A DNA stretch of 22,343 nt from an uncultured Clostridium sp. GTDB taxonomy: Bacteria; Bacillota; Clostridia; Lachnospirales; Lachnospiraceae. The stretch's first letter is position 1. Every line of letters starts with the position of its first letter. The translations under genes and the position numbers were made by a program. The DNA is taken from the NCBI GenBank assembly GCA_934438135.1, contig CAKSBP010000048.1:1-22343 (forward strand), in the 5' to 3' direction. Below, piece after piece: positions 1 to 7,487 of this stretch. Under the pieces are notes generated by a model, which was not told where the DNA came from, did no database searches, and saw only the letters and a program-made list of their open reading frames with translations.

Positions 1-38
1 TCCAGTGAGGAGTTATTTCATTTTTTGTAACAAAAAGT

Positions 39-54
39 GCCGTATTTATGCGGC
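39..54 (-). terminator. Hairpin, terminator-like on the minus strand
   Basis: GCCGTA at 39-44 pairs with TGCGGC at 49-54 (one G-T pair) around a TTTA loop. Read on the minus strand, the stem is followed after two bases by a run of five T (complement of 32-36), the usual form of an intrinsic terminator. No minus-strand gene lies within this window to its right, so the role is uncertain. It may simply be part of an intergenic repeat. Confidence 0.3.
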
Positions 55-58
55 TTGC

Positions 59-75
59 GGCGTTTTGCAAACGCC
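59..75. repeat. Perfect 7-bp hairpin
   Basis: GGCGTTT at 59-65 is perfectly complementary to AAACGCC at 69-75 with a TGC loop. There is no following T tract on the plus strand (the next bases are taaagtgtg), so an ordinary intrinsic terminator is doubtful. It lies about 100 bases before the first gene and might be a leader or repeat structure. Confidence 0.45.
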
Positions 76-178
76 TAAAGTGTGTTATTAGTAAGAGGAG
101 TTGTTTCGTTCATAGAAACTAAAAGGAAGAAACAGAGCAACTATAAACCATAATATAATGAATCTGGGTGAAAAGTAG

Positions 179-781
179 ATGGGAATATTATTTTCTTTGT
201 CTGGTCTTGATGGAAGCGGAAAAACAACACAGGGAAAGCTTTTGTATAACAGATGTAAAAAGGAAGGTATTAATGTTTATTATATTCATTTGAAAACAGT
301 AAATTCCTTTCAAAACTTATCATATGTAAGCTCTAAAATAAGAAAATTTATCAGGGAACACCATATAAAGAATTCGGATGAGATAAAAAATATTACGAGT
401 GCATTTATTTTTGTTAATAAAGTTGAGATGGAAATAACAGAGGCATGTCGAAAATATGATGTTACTATCGTTGACCGTTATCGAGAATCTGCAAAGTATT
501 ATCATTTGATGGAGGGAGGACTGTATTCAAGTATACTAGAAATATATGGAAGGATTCCGGATCCAGATGTGAATGTTTTTTTGGATTTGCGGCCGGAAAG
601 GTGTTATCAGCGATTAATCGAGAGAGAAGAGTTGACGTTGTATGAGAAGCCAGATTCCTTAGAGAAGGCATATAACTTTTATAAGTCTATGAGTAAGGAA
701 TTTAAGTGGATTGATGCAAATCGTTCAAAAGAAATAATAGCAGAGGAATTATTTTCATTGATCGAGGAAAAGCTGCATTAG
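179..781 (+). CDS. Thymidylate-kinase-like P-loop kinase
   Basis: The 200-residue protein has a Walker A loop GLDGSGKTT at residues 9-17 and a DRY motif at 99-101 (VDRYRESAKYY), both in the places expected for dTMP kinase. A LID-like segment with Arg and Glu follows near 145-160. Length fits the dTMP kinase family (about 200-215 residues). The family moves the ATP gamma-phosphate onto a nucleoside monophosphate. As the first gene of a cluster it may phosphorylate a pathway nucleotide or similar small molecule rather than serve DNA synthesis; that is inference. The start is an ATG with a weak GGGTG upstream (166-170). A gap of 57 bases separates it from the ABC ATPase. Confidence 0.75.
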   Translation: MGILFSLSGLDGSGKTTQGKLLYNRCKKEGINVYYIHLKTVNSFQNLSYVSSKIRKFIREHHIKNSDEIKNITSAFIFVNKVEMEITEACRKYDVTIVDRYRESAKYYHLMEGGLYSSILEIYGRIPDPDVNVFLDLRPERCYQRLIEREELTLYEKPDSLEKAYNFYKSMSKEFKWIDANRSKEIIAEELFSLIEEKLH

Positions 782-838
782 AGTTAATTTAATTTTGTTT
801 TTAGAAAGAAAATGGAAACGATTAATGGAGGAAACATA

Positions 839-1813
839 ATGATTGAGTTTGAAAATATTACAAAAACATATCAGGTGGCTAAGAGACAGGCTGGTTTTAA
901 GAATGCTGTAAAAGCTCTGTTTTCACGTGATTATGAAACGATCCGGGCATTATCAGGTGTTAGTTTTAACATTCAGGATGGTGAAATGGTAGGTTACATA
1001 GGACCAAATGGAGCGGGAAAAAGTACAACAATTAAAATCATGTGCGGAATTTTAACCCCAGACGGAGGAACCTGCAATATTAATGGTTATACTCCATGGA
1101 AAGAGCGTAAAACATATGTTAAGGAAATTGGAGTCGTTTTTGGACAAAGAAGCCAGCTGTGCTGGGATGTGCCTATAATAGACAGTTTTGATCTGATTCG
1201 TGATATGTATTCGATTCCGGATGAACAGTATAGAAAAAATGTAGATGAACTATGTCAGCTGCTTGATTTGGGGGAATTGTTAAAGACACCTACAAGAAAT
1301 CTAAGCCTTGGTCAACGTATGAGATGTGAAATTGCTGCTTCATTATTACATAATCCCAGAATACTCTTTTTGGACGAGCCTACCATAGGTTTGGATGCAG
1401 TGTCAAAATTGGCAGTAAGAAAATTTATAAAGGCTATTAATAAGGAGAGAAAAACGACGGTTATTCTCACTACTCATGATATGCAGGACATTGAAGCCCT
1501 GACGGAGAGAGTGATACTAATTGGAAAAGGGAAAATCCTATTGGATGGAAGCCTGGAAGAATTAAAGAAACATGTATCAGATAAAAAGCATCTTGTCATT
1601 AAATACAAAACAAGAACACCAGAATTGTGTAAAGGCATGGAGTTAACGGAAGCAAAGGAAGGACAGATGTCAATCGCACTGGATCCGTTAGAAATATCGG
1701 TACCAGAATGTATTACGTATTTTGCATCACAGACAGAGATATTAGATTTATCAGTCGCTGATATTACGGCAGATGAAATGGTTGCTGGTTTATATAAGGA
1801 GTATCGCATATGA
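839..1813 (+). CDS. ABC-2 exporter ATP-binding protein
   Basis: ATP-hydrolysing subunit of an ABC exporter of the NatA/DrrA-like type. From the chosen start, Walker A GPNGAGKS is at residues 55-62, the Q-loop Gln at 103, the signature LSLGQ at 155-159, Walker B ILFLDEPT at 175-182 and the switch His at 213. The LSLGQ form, instead of LSGGQ, is usual for the subgroup that pairs with two distinct ABC-2 permeases, and exactly two follow. An in-frame ATG at 812 is possible, but the ATG at 839 has a good GGAGG (827-831) at proper spacing and begins at the usual family N-terminus. Residues 225-324 form the variable C-terminal part. The stop overlaps the next start by 4 bases. Confidence 0.92.
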   Translation: MIEFENITKTYQVAKRQAGFKNAVKALFSRDYETIRALSGVSFNIQDGEMVGYIGPNGAGKSTTIKIMCGILTPDGGTCNINGYTPWKERKTYVKEIGVVFGQRSQLCWDVPIIDSFDLIRDMYSIPDEQYRKNVDELCQLLDLGELLKTPTRNLSLGQRMRCEIAASLLHNPRILFLDEPTIGLDAVSKLAVRKFIKAINKERKTTVILTTHDMQDIEALTERVILIGKGKILLDGSLEELKKHVSDKKHLVIKYKTRTPELCKGMELTEAKEGQMSIALDPLEISVPECITYFASQTEILDLSVADITADEMVAGLYKEYRI

Positions 1814-2613
1814 AAATGTATATTAGTTTATTTCGAATACGGCTTATTAATAATATACAATACAGAGCAATTGCACTAGGAGCTATACTTTCTAATATTG
1901 TATGGGCATTTTTGGGAATCGTTATGTATTGTGAAGTGTATAAATCAGCAAATACGGCTTTGCCCATGGATTTTTCACAGACTGTATCATATATGTGGAT
2001 GCAGCGTGCAATTATGCTTTTATTATCAGTTGTAGGAGCAGATGGTGAAATTTTCAGTGTAATCTCAGATGGTACGATAGCTTATGAGCTTGTTCGACCA
2101 ATGAGTTTATATGGTAAGTGGTATTTTCAGGCCGCTGCAAACCGTGTTGCTGTTACAGCAGTGAATTGTCTGCCAATGCTGATTATTGCTTTTTTGTTTC
2201 CAGTACCATATAGGATGTCATTACCAGATAATTTCGGTCAGTTTATTCTATTTCTTATTTCGTTAGTATTGGCATTAGGGGTTGTTGTGGCATTTTCAAT
2301 GCTGATGTTTATATCTTTATTTTATACAGTGGCCCAGAGAGGAATTAAGATAATTGTAACAGCTGTGACGTCCTTTCTTTCGGGTGGAATTATTCCATTG
2401 CCATTCTTCCCAAAAGAAATCCTTGGTGTTATTAAGTTTCTCCCGTTTTCAGCTATGCAGAATGTTCCGCTACTGGTTTATAGTGGAAATATAAAAGGGG
2501 TAGAAGCCATAGAAGGAATTGTATTTCAGATAGTCTGGCTTATAATACTGGTTATAATAGGTCAGCTTTTGATGCGGCGTTCACTCAAAAAGGTAGTTGT
2601 GCTAGGGGGATAA
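1810..2613 (+). CDS. ABC-2 type permease subunit 1
   Basis: A 267-residue, strongly hydrophobic protein with about six predicted membrane segments, for example around residues 20-40, 58-75, 115-135, 145-170, 178-200 and 235-255. There is no signal peptide. An early polar stretch with DGTIAYELVRPMS (residues 88-100) resembles the coupling region of ABC-2 permeases of the two-permease, PF06182-like kind. It starts inside the stop of the ATPase gene (ATGA overlap), which implies translational coupling. Together with the next permease it would form the export channel, probably for the cluster product. Substrate cannot be read from sequence. Confidence 0.85.
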   Translation: MKMYISLFRIRLINNIQYRAIALGAILSNIVWAFLGIVMYCEVYKSANTALPMDFSQTVSYMWMQRAIMLLLSVVGADGEIFSVISDGTIAYELVRPMSLYGKWYFQAAANRVAVTAVNCLPMLIIAFLFPVPYRMSLPDNFGQFILFLISLVLALGVVVAFSMLMFISLFYTVAQRGIKIIVTAVTSFLSGGIIPLPFFPKEILGVIKFLPFSAMQNVPLLVYSGNIKGVEAIEGIVFQIVWLIILVIIGQLLMRRSLKKVVVLGG

Positions 2614-2619
2614 ATTTGT

Positions 2620-3396
2620 ATGAGAGTGTATTGGAAATTAATTCTTTTAAATTTGGAAAGTCAGATGCAGTATAAATTATCGTTTTTAATGACTGTTATA
2701 GGACAATTTGTTACATCATTTGTCGGAGTTTTTGGAGTTTCCTTTATGTTTGGTTACATGAGTGAAATAGGAGAGTTTAGTTATAATGAAGTACTTCTGT
2801 GTTTTGCTATTGTTACGTTAGCTTTTTCGATTGGTGAAACATTTGGCGGCGGTTTAGCAGTTTTTGCTGGGATTTTGGGCAACGGAGAATTTGATCGTGC
2901 CCTTGTCAGACCGAGAAATGTGGTATTGCAGTTATTGGCACCAAGAGTTGATTTTACTCGAATAGGATTACTATTACAGGCAGTACTCGTTCTAATTTAT
3001 GCACTGCCATTATGTCACGTCGCCTGGAACTGCCAAAAGATTATTACAATCTGTCTTATGATAATCTGCGGAAGTATTTTATTTTTTGCATTGTTTCTGT
3101 TTAAAGCATCTTTTTCATTTTTTACAGTGCAGAGCCTGGATTTCCTGAACTTATTTACCTATGGGGCACGGGAGTTTGGAAAATATCCTTTTTCTATTTA
3201 TGGAAAAGGAATATTAAATATATTAACCTATGTGATTCCTTTAGCTCTGTTTCAGTATTATCCATTATTGTATCTTTTGGATAAGAGAACAGAAGAGTAT
3301 TATATGTTATTTCCAGTATTATCGCTGCTTTTCCTGATTCCATGCTATATCTTGTTTATGTTTGGAGTAAGAAGATATAAATCGACGGGATCGTGA
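2620..3396 (+). CDS. ABC-2 type permease subunit 2
   Basis: A 258-residue membrane protein with about six hydrophobic segments. Its GEFDRALVRPRNV stretch near residues 88-100 is the counterpart of the similar segment in the first permease, and is typical of this ABC-2 permease pair. A GGGGG ribosome binding site lies in the end of the preceding gene (2605-2609), ten bases before the ATG. Six bases separate the two permease genes, so they are surely co-transcribed. The expected role is the second half of a heterodimeric export channel driven by the ATPase at 839. Confidence 0.85.
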   Translation: MRVYWKLILLNLESQMQYKLSFLMTVIGQFVTSFVGVFGVSFMFGYMSEIGEFSYNEVLLCFAIVTLAFSIGETFGGGLAVFAGILGNGEFDRALVRPRNVVLQLLAPRVDFTRIGLLLQAVLVLIYALPLCHVAWNCQKIITICLMIICGSILFFALFLFKASFSFFTVQSLDFLNLFTYGAREFGKYPFSIYGKGILNILTYVIPLALFQYYPLLYLLDKRTEEYYMLFPVLSLLFLIPCYILFMFGVRRYKSTGS

Positions 3397-3427
3397 TTCG
3401 AAATGTTGTTTACAAAGGGAGGAGGAA

Positions 3428-4444
3428 ATGAGAAAGTCTACAGTAGCATATATAAGTTATCTGCATAATAGTGGAGTTGCCATAGAAATAAATGATAAAT
3501 TATTAATATTCGATTATGCAATGCACATGCCTGCTGAACATGGAGCAGGTCTAACAGCTGGAATAATATTGCCTGAAATCTTCAAAGAAAAATCCAAGGT
3601 ATATGTATTTGTTAGTCATAGTCATTATGACCATTTCAATACTGCCATCATGGACTGGGGAAAACAGTATAGGAATGTGACATACATTTTATCAGATGAT
3701 ATTGTCAGAGAAGAACCAGCACATTATCTTCACGAAGGAGATACAATTACGGATCCAGGCATAGAGATAACAGCTTGTCCAAGTACGGATATTGGTGTAA
3801 GCTTCTTGGTTAATGTGGAGGGCTTTACAATATTCCATGCAGGAGATTTGAATTTGTGGCATTGGGAATCTGATAGCAGAAATGTCTATCGAATAGCGAA
3901 ATATGCATTTAAAAAGGCTCTGAATTTTTTTGATAATCCTGAAATAGATATAGCGTTTTTTCCTGTAGATCCACAAATAGGAGGGAAGTATTATGAAGGT
4001 GCAGAATATTTTTGTGAAAAATTGAAACCTAAAATTTTTGTTCCTATGCATTTTGGATTTCAATTCGATGTATGTGAGAAATTCTGCAGTTTGATGGATT
4101 TACCAGAAATGAAAGTATGGTGTATCAGAAAAAGAGGAGATCAATGTAAAGTAATAAAAAGTAATAAAATAATTTTGGAGGAAAATAAAATGAGTAAAAG
4201 TGAAATAGGTAACCAGATTTTTAGCCTTATTGAGGAAGTATTAAATGAGGAAAGTAAGAAGATAAAATCTTTTGACGACGACATCTCTGAAATCCTTGAT
4301 TCTGTTGGATTTGTTACTTTAATTGTGGAAATAGAAACATTTTTCGATATTGAAATCAATGATGATGATTACGAAGTATATAAAATCAATACAATTAATA
4401 AACTGGCAGATTTGGTAGAAACCTATATGGAAAAGAAAAATTAA
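3428..4444 (+). CDS. MBL-fold hydrolase fused to carrier protein
   Basis: A 338-residue, two-domain protein. Residues 1-254 are a metallo-beta-lactamase fold: the zinc motif SHSHYDHF gives H64, H66, D68 and H69, then H137 and D140 (FHAGD) and H208 (VPMHFG). Residues 255-338 are an acyl/peptidyl carrier domain; S292 in ILDSVGFV is the expected phosphopantetheine serine. The reading frame is open across the junction. A strong GGAGG (4177-4181) sits eight bases before the Met-255 codon, so a free carrier may also be made. MBL proteins near carriers can act as thioesterases or hydrolases, so the fused half might release or edit the bound acyl group (inference). A strong GGGAGGAGG precedes the first ATG. 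Confidence 0.8.
   Translation: MRKSTVAYISYLHNSGVAIEINDKLLIFDYAMHMPAEHGAGLTAGIILPEIFKEKSKVYVFVSHSHYDHFNTAIMDWGKQYRNVTYILSDDIVREEPAHYLHEGDTITDPGIEITACPSTDIGVSFLVNVEGFTIFHAGDLNLWHWESDSRNVYRIAKYAFKKALNFFDNPEIDIAFFPVDPQIGGKYYEGAEYFCEKLKPKIFVPMHFGFQFDVCEKFCSLMDLPEMKVWCIRKRGDQCKVIKSNKIILEENKMSKSEIGNQIFSLIEEVLNEESKKIKSFDDDISEILDSVGFVTLIVEIETFFDIEINDDDYEVYKINTINKLADLVETYMEKKN
4177..4181 (+). promoter_or_regulatory. Internal ribosome binding site inside MBL-carrier gene
   Basis: GGAGG, eight bases before an in-frame ATG at 4190, lies at the exact junction of the MBL and carrier domains. It matches the strength and spacing of the true gene starts nearby, such as those at 3428 and 14859. This suggests that the carrier is also translated on its own, or that the fusion arose by loss of a stop codon between two genes. 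Confidence 0.6.
4190..4444 (+). CDS. Possible stand-alone acyl/peptidyl carrier protein
   Basis: An 84-residue product would arise from the internal start at 4190, in the same frame as the 3428 gene. It is acidic, as carriers are, and has the four-helix carrier pattern. The Ser at residue 38 (LDSVGFV) would carry the 4'-phosphopantetheine arm added by a phosphopantetheinyl transferase, which is not encoded here. The size equals a normal free carrier protein (75-90 residues). It could serve as a donor to the BtrH-like acyltransferase at 10319. Whether the free form, the fusion or both exist cannot be decided from the bases. Confidence 0.5.
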   Translation: MSKSEIGNQIFSLIEEVLNEESKKIKSFDDDISEILDSVGFVTLIVEIETFFDIEINDDDYEVYKINTINKLADLVETYMEKKN

Positions 4445-4460
4445 CAGAGGGCTATGTAGT

Positions 4461-5567
4461 GTGAAAATTGATAAAAAATTTAATGCCATGCAGGTAGAAA
4501 AGCTGAAGCAGCTGCTTACGGATAATCGGGAAAATTATCGTGTGGATCTGCATTTACATACCAGCTATTCTGCAGACGGCATTCAATCAGTAGAACAGGC
4601 ATTCTGTCATGCGAAGGAAAACCATTTTGATATTATCTCTATCACAGATCACGATTCCATTCTTGCCTATAACGAGATTCTGTCCAGCGGTTTGTATATG
4701 CGTGAAGACATGCCAATTGTGATACCTGGCATAGAATTTACTGTATCGTATCCAGAGTATATGGGAAGATGCCATGTATTGAAGTATTTTTTCGATGAAG
4801 AGGATGAAGGGTTTATTAATAATCTAAATCAGACACAATCTGCATATGGGAAACGGATTAACTTATGGTTTCAGCGTATTGAGAAAAACAGAAGCCTGCA
4901 GTATTTTTTCCAAGAGAAACAGATAGATTGTTCTGAAGATGGATTTAGGAAGTATCTTTGGAAAAACGAAATAAGGTATGCAGATTATCCTATATTAATG
5001 AAATACATCTATATGCTATTAAGTGAAAAGCAGGTTAGTGTCTGGGATGTATACAATAGGTCTATTGCAGAGAATGAACTTGATATATGTGAAGAACGTA
5101 AGCAGAAAAGAAAAATGATGTTAAGCCGTTTCTATGAAAAATACAGAACCCAGGATATAGGAGGTGATTTTCGTAAACTGCGTCCAATTCTTGCACCTGT
5201 TGGACTTGATGATTATGATTACCCCGAATATGAATCGTCTGGAAGTTTATCGATTAGTGAGTTTGGACAAGTAGGAATTAGAGAGTTAGACAATGCAGGA
5301 TTTAATATTCTGGCACATCCAGATATAAACCGGTTAAGCTGTGTAGATGAATTAGAAGGTATTATTAGTGGTTTGGAACTGAATTGCCATAGTAGCAGGG
5401 AAGCAAACAATGAAGTAGAAAAGAAGGCAATAGAAAAAAGCATGCTGATAACTAAAGGTTCTGATAAACATGACAATACGGTTGAATTTTATGAGGATCT
5501 CAATTTCTATGAATGGAAGAGAGTGTACGTAGAAAGTTTTCTTAGGAAAGAATCTAAATTAGTCTGA
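4461..5567 (+). CDS. PHP-domain metal phosphoesterase with large insert
   Basis: A 368-residue PHP protein. The metal-binding pattern is complete: DLHLHTSYSADG gives H31, H33 and D39; ITDHDS gives D63, H64 and D65; E92 lies in PGIEF; H105, H286 (LAHPD), and D335 with H337 (GSDKH) close the site. PHP enzymes of the TrpH/YciV kind remove phosphate from nucleotides or sugar phosphates using three metals. Between H105 and H286 lies an insert of roughly 170 residues rich in charged and aromatic residues, longer than in the 280-residue PHP protein at 9480. The start is GTG after AGAGG. A later ATG at 4488 is possible. Substrate is unknown. Confidence 0.8.
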   Translation: MKIDKKFNAMQVEKLKQLLTDNRENYRVDLHLHTSYSADGIQSVEQAFCHAKENHFDIISITDHDSILAYNEILSSGLYMREDMPIVIPGIEFTVSYPEYMGRCHVLKYFFDEEDEGFINNLNQTQSAYGKRINLWFQRIEKNRSLQYFFQEKQIDCSEDGFRKYLWKNEIRYADYPILMKYIYMLLSEKQVSVWDVYNRSIAENELDICEERKQKRKMMLSRFYEKYRTQDIGGDFRKLRPILAPVGLDDYDYPEYESSGSLSISEFGQVGIRELDNAGFNILAHPDINRLSCVDELEGIISGLELNCHSSREANNEVEKKAIEKSMLITKGSDKHDNTVEFYEDLNFYEWKRVYVESFLRKESKLV

Positions 5568-5582
5568 TAGTGTGAGGGGGAA

Positions 5583-6311
5583 ATGATTTTGTTTGATATG
5601 GAAACAAGTTTTGAAAAAATGCCTGATGGTGAGCCATTTATCTGTTCGTTTAGCGGTGGAAAGGATAGTACAATTGCTTTATCTATGGCATGTGAGCGTG
5701 GTGAGTGTAAAGGAATTATTCATTGGTTTGATGAGGAAAAAAATAAGTCTGTATTTCATGCACAGGATCAGGAGATAATTGAATCACAGTCAAAATGCAT
5801 GGAGCTGCCTCTCATCATTTCAAACTATACTCCATGGAGCCATCGGTTAGAGTTAATTGAAGAGTATAAAGAATTAGCCCGTCAGGGAGTCAAAAGTATA
5901 ATTTTTGGCGATATCTACATAGAGGATTCGGTTAAGCTGCAACAGATAATCTGTAAGAAGGCAGGAATTGTTCCTAGATTTCCGTTGTGGAAGAAAAATT
6001 ATGAATTCCTTTTTTGTGAGTTTCAGAAGAGGAATATAAAAACAATCATTTCAAGAGTAAATATCTGTTTTCTTGATGATAAATGGCTTGGAAAAGAATA
6101 CAATCAGGAAACCTTTGAACAATTTGAAAAATTGGGAATTGACCAATTTGGTGAAAAGGGAGAGTTCCATACAACCGTAGTAGATGCAGATATATTCAAA
6201 AAACCACTTTCCTACCGGTTATCCGATGTAAGCAAGGATGGCAATGATGTGAAGATAGGATTATCCTCTCATGAGCTTCAGGATAATGTTTACCAGCTTT
6301 TAAAGTATTAG
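5583..6311 (+). CDS. Diphthine-ammonia-ligase-like PP-loop ATPase
   Basis: A 242-residue protein of the ATP_bind_4 (DUF71) family. The PP-loop SGGKDS is at residues 24-29, and the family's second signature GEKGEFHT is at 190-197, followed by VVDADIFKKPL. In eukaryotes and archaea the family (Dph6) adenylates a carboxylate and makes an amide with ammonia on diphthine. Bacteria lack diphthamide, so here the enzyme most likely activates a carboxylate of the pathway product to form an amide (inference). It sits between a PHP protein and an HD protein, 15 bases after the former. The start is ATG with GAGG five bases upstream. Confidence 0.75.
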   Translation: MILFDMETSFEKMPDGEPFICSFSGGKDSTIALSMACERGECKGIIHWFDEEKNKSVFHAQDQEIIESQSKCMELPLIISNYTPWSHRLELIEEYKELARQGVKSIIFGDIYIEDSVKLQQIICKKAGIVPRFPLWKKNYEFLFCEFQKRNIKTIISRVNICFLDDKWLGKEYNQETFEQFEKLGIDQFGEKGEFHTTVVDADIFKKPLSYRLSDVSKDGNDVKIGLSSHELQDNVYQLLKY

Positions 6312-6357
6312 AATCGGGAGTGTGTTGGAATAAATGAGGAAAGGGTAGTTATGTAAT

Positions 6358-7482
6358 ATGAAATATATTCTTGATGAATTATATGCATTTCGGTTTTATG
6401 AAAAAAAAGATGGACCGTTTGTATCCATAAGGCAGTTTAGTGATAATGAAGTAACAAAGATTGGACAAGATGCAGGAATTATTAACATTCATGAAATATA
6501 CCGAAACAGGGTAATAATTGAAGATTTATTGTATCGTATGTTTAAACGGCAAGGTGGCAATCCAAAACGTACCTATCCGTATTATGCAACAGTTTTTGAT
6601 AAACTGCCAAAGAATAATCAGTTGCATGTCCGTTTTCAGCAGCCAGAATGCATCAGGATTCCAATGAGTGAATTTCCAAAGGACCAGATTAGTTTTACTT
6701 ATGGACAGTCACCACGGGCCTTGACAAGAAAGGATAATCATCCTACTCGAAGAAAGTTGTTATTGTGGGATGAAGCGGAATGGGCTATCAATAAGTTCCC
6801 ATACATTGAAGATGAAGGAACATGGCTTGAGATGCAAATATGGGAAGATGATACATTGACAAAGTTTTACGATAATGGACATGGTAAATCAATTAGGGAA
6901 TTTGTTGTTGCAGAACGGTTAAGCGACAAAGAGCGTGAAGAATTAAAGGAAAAGTATGCCCCATTAATTAAGTTGATTAAGCCAGAATATTTTTTCTCGC
7001 CTACTTCTGCCCATGGTGTATCTCATGCAATAAGGGTATTAGTTCTGGCACAGATAATTGCACAGAAGTGTATGCTAACTAGTAATGACTTGGATATTCT
7101 GGCTTATGCGGCGGCTTATCATGATATAGGTCGGGAGAATCATAAAGTGGATGTGAAACATGGATTTGCAAGTTTTAAAAAAATAGTTGATTTAAAATTA
7201 TGTCCTGGCAGTTTTACAGAGACGGAAACCGAGTTATTTCGTTTTGCAGTGGAAAACCATCAGCTTTCTGTATCTGAGGCAATGGAAAACTTAAAACAGT
7301 ATAAAATCAGCGATACAGAACGGGCATATGAACTATTAACAATACTTAAGGATGCAGACACATTAGAACGCTGCAGATTTGGCAATGTAGATATCTCTTA
7401 TATCTATCACGATGTTGCAAAGAAAATGGTTAATCTGGGATATCAGCTTTTAACAATATATCCAGAAATGATTAATCTGTAA
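6358..7482 (+). CDS. HD-domain hydrolase with unrecognised N-terminal domain
   Basis: Residues about 215-345 form an HD phosphohydrolase domain: H223 (SHAIRV), H255-D256 (AAYHDIG), H268, H301 and D332 (LKDADTLER) give a metal site like that of nucleotide or (p)ppGpp phosphohydrolases. Residues 1-200 match nothing I recognise. They contain Trp/Phe-rich stretches such as LLLWDEAEWAINKFPY (135-150) and TWLEMQIWEDD (155-165). The likely role is removing phosphate from a pathway intermediate, in parallel with the PHP and HAD proteins (inference). GAGGAAAGGG lies about 12 bases before the ATG. Five bases separate its stop from the carbamoyltransferase start. Confidence 0.7.
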   Translation: MKYILDELYAFRFYEKKDGPFVSIRQFSDNEVTKIGQDAGIINIHEIYRNRVIIEDLLYRMFKRQGGNPKRTYPYYATVFDKLPKNNQLHVRFQQPECIRIPMSEFPKDQISFTYGQSPRALTRKDNHPTRRKLLLWDEAEWAINKFPYIEDEGTWLEMQIWEDDTLTKFYDNGHGKSIREFVVAERLSDKEREELKEKYAPLIKLIKPEYFFSPTSAHGVSHAIRVLVLAQIIAQKCMLTSNDLDILAYAAAYHDIGRENHKVDVKHGFASFKKIVDLKLCPGSFTETETELFRFAVENHQLSVSEAMENLKQYKISDTERAYELLTILKDADTLERCRFGNVDISYIYHDVAKKMVNLGYQLLTIYPEMINL

Positions 7483-7487
7483 GCAGC

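Larger units (their letters stand above)
7..110. repeat. Imperfect direct repeat around hairpin block
   Basis: A 16-base unit at 7-22 (gaggagttatttcatt) recurs at 95-110 with two changes (gaggagttgtttcgtt), 88 bases apart. The copies bracket the two hairpins at 39-54 and 59-75. This is visible directly in the bases. It could be an intergenic repeat element, or the edge of a mobile or recombined segment, placed just before the first gene of the cluster. No terminal inverted repeats or transposase were found. Confidence 0.4.

Noticed and set aside
154..159. TATAAT resembling a -10 box upstream of the first gene
   Set aside because: No TTGACA-like box lies 16-18 bases upstream, and transcription from it would leave only about 12 bases before the ATG. 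Not firm enough to annotate as the operon promoter.
179..781. Housekeeping thymidylate kinase
   Set aside because: Core motifs fit, but placement at the head of a biosynthetic operon makes a pathway role more likely; the substrate cannot be decided, so no gene symbol was given.
6358..6957. Possible ADP-ribosyltransferase-like N-terminal domain of the HD protein
   Set aside because: A few stretches vaguely recall such folds, but no catalytic triad could be traced.
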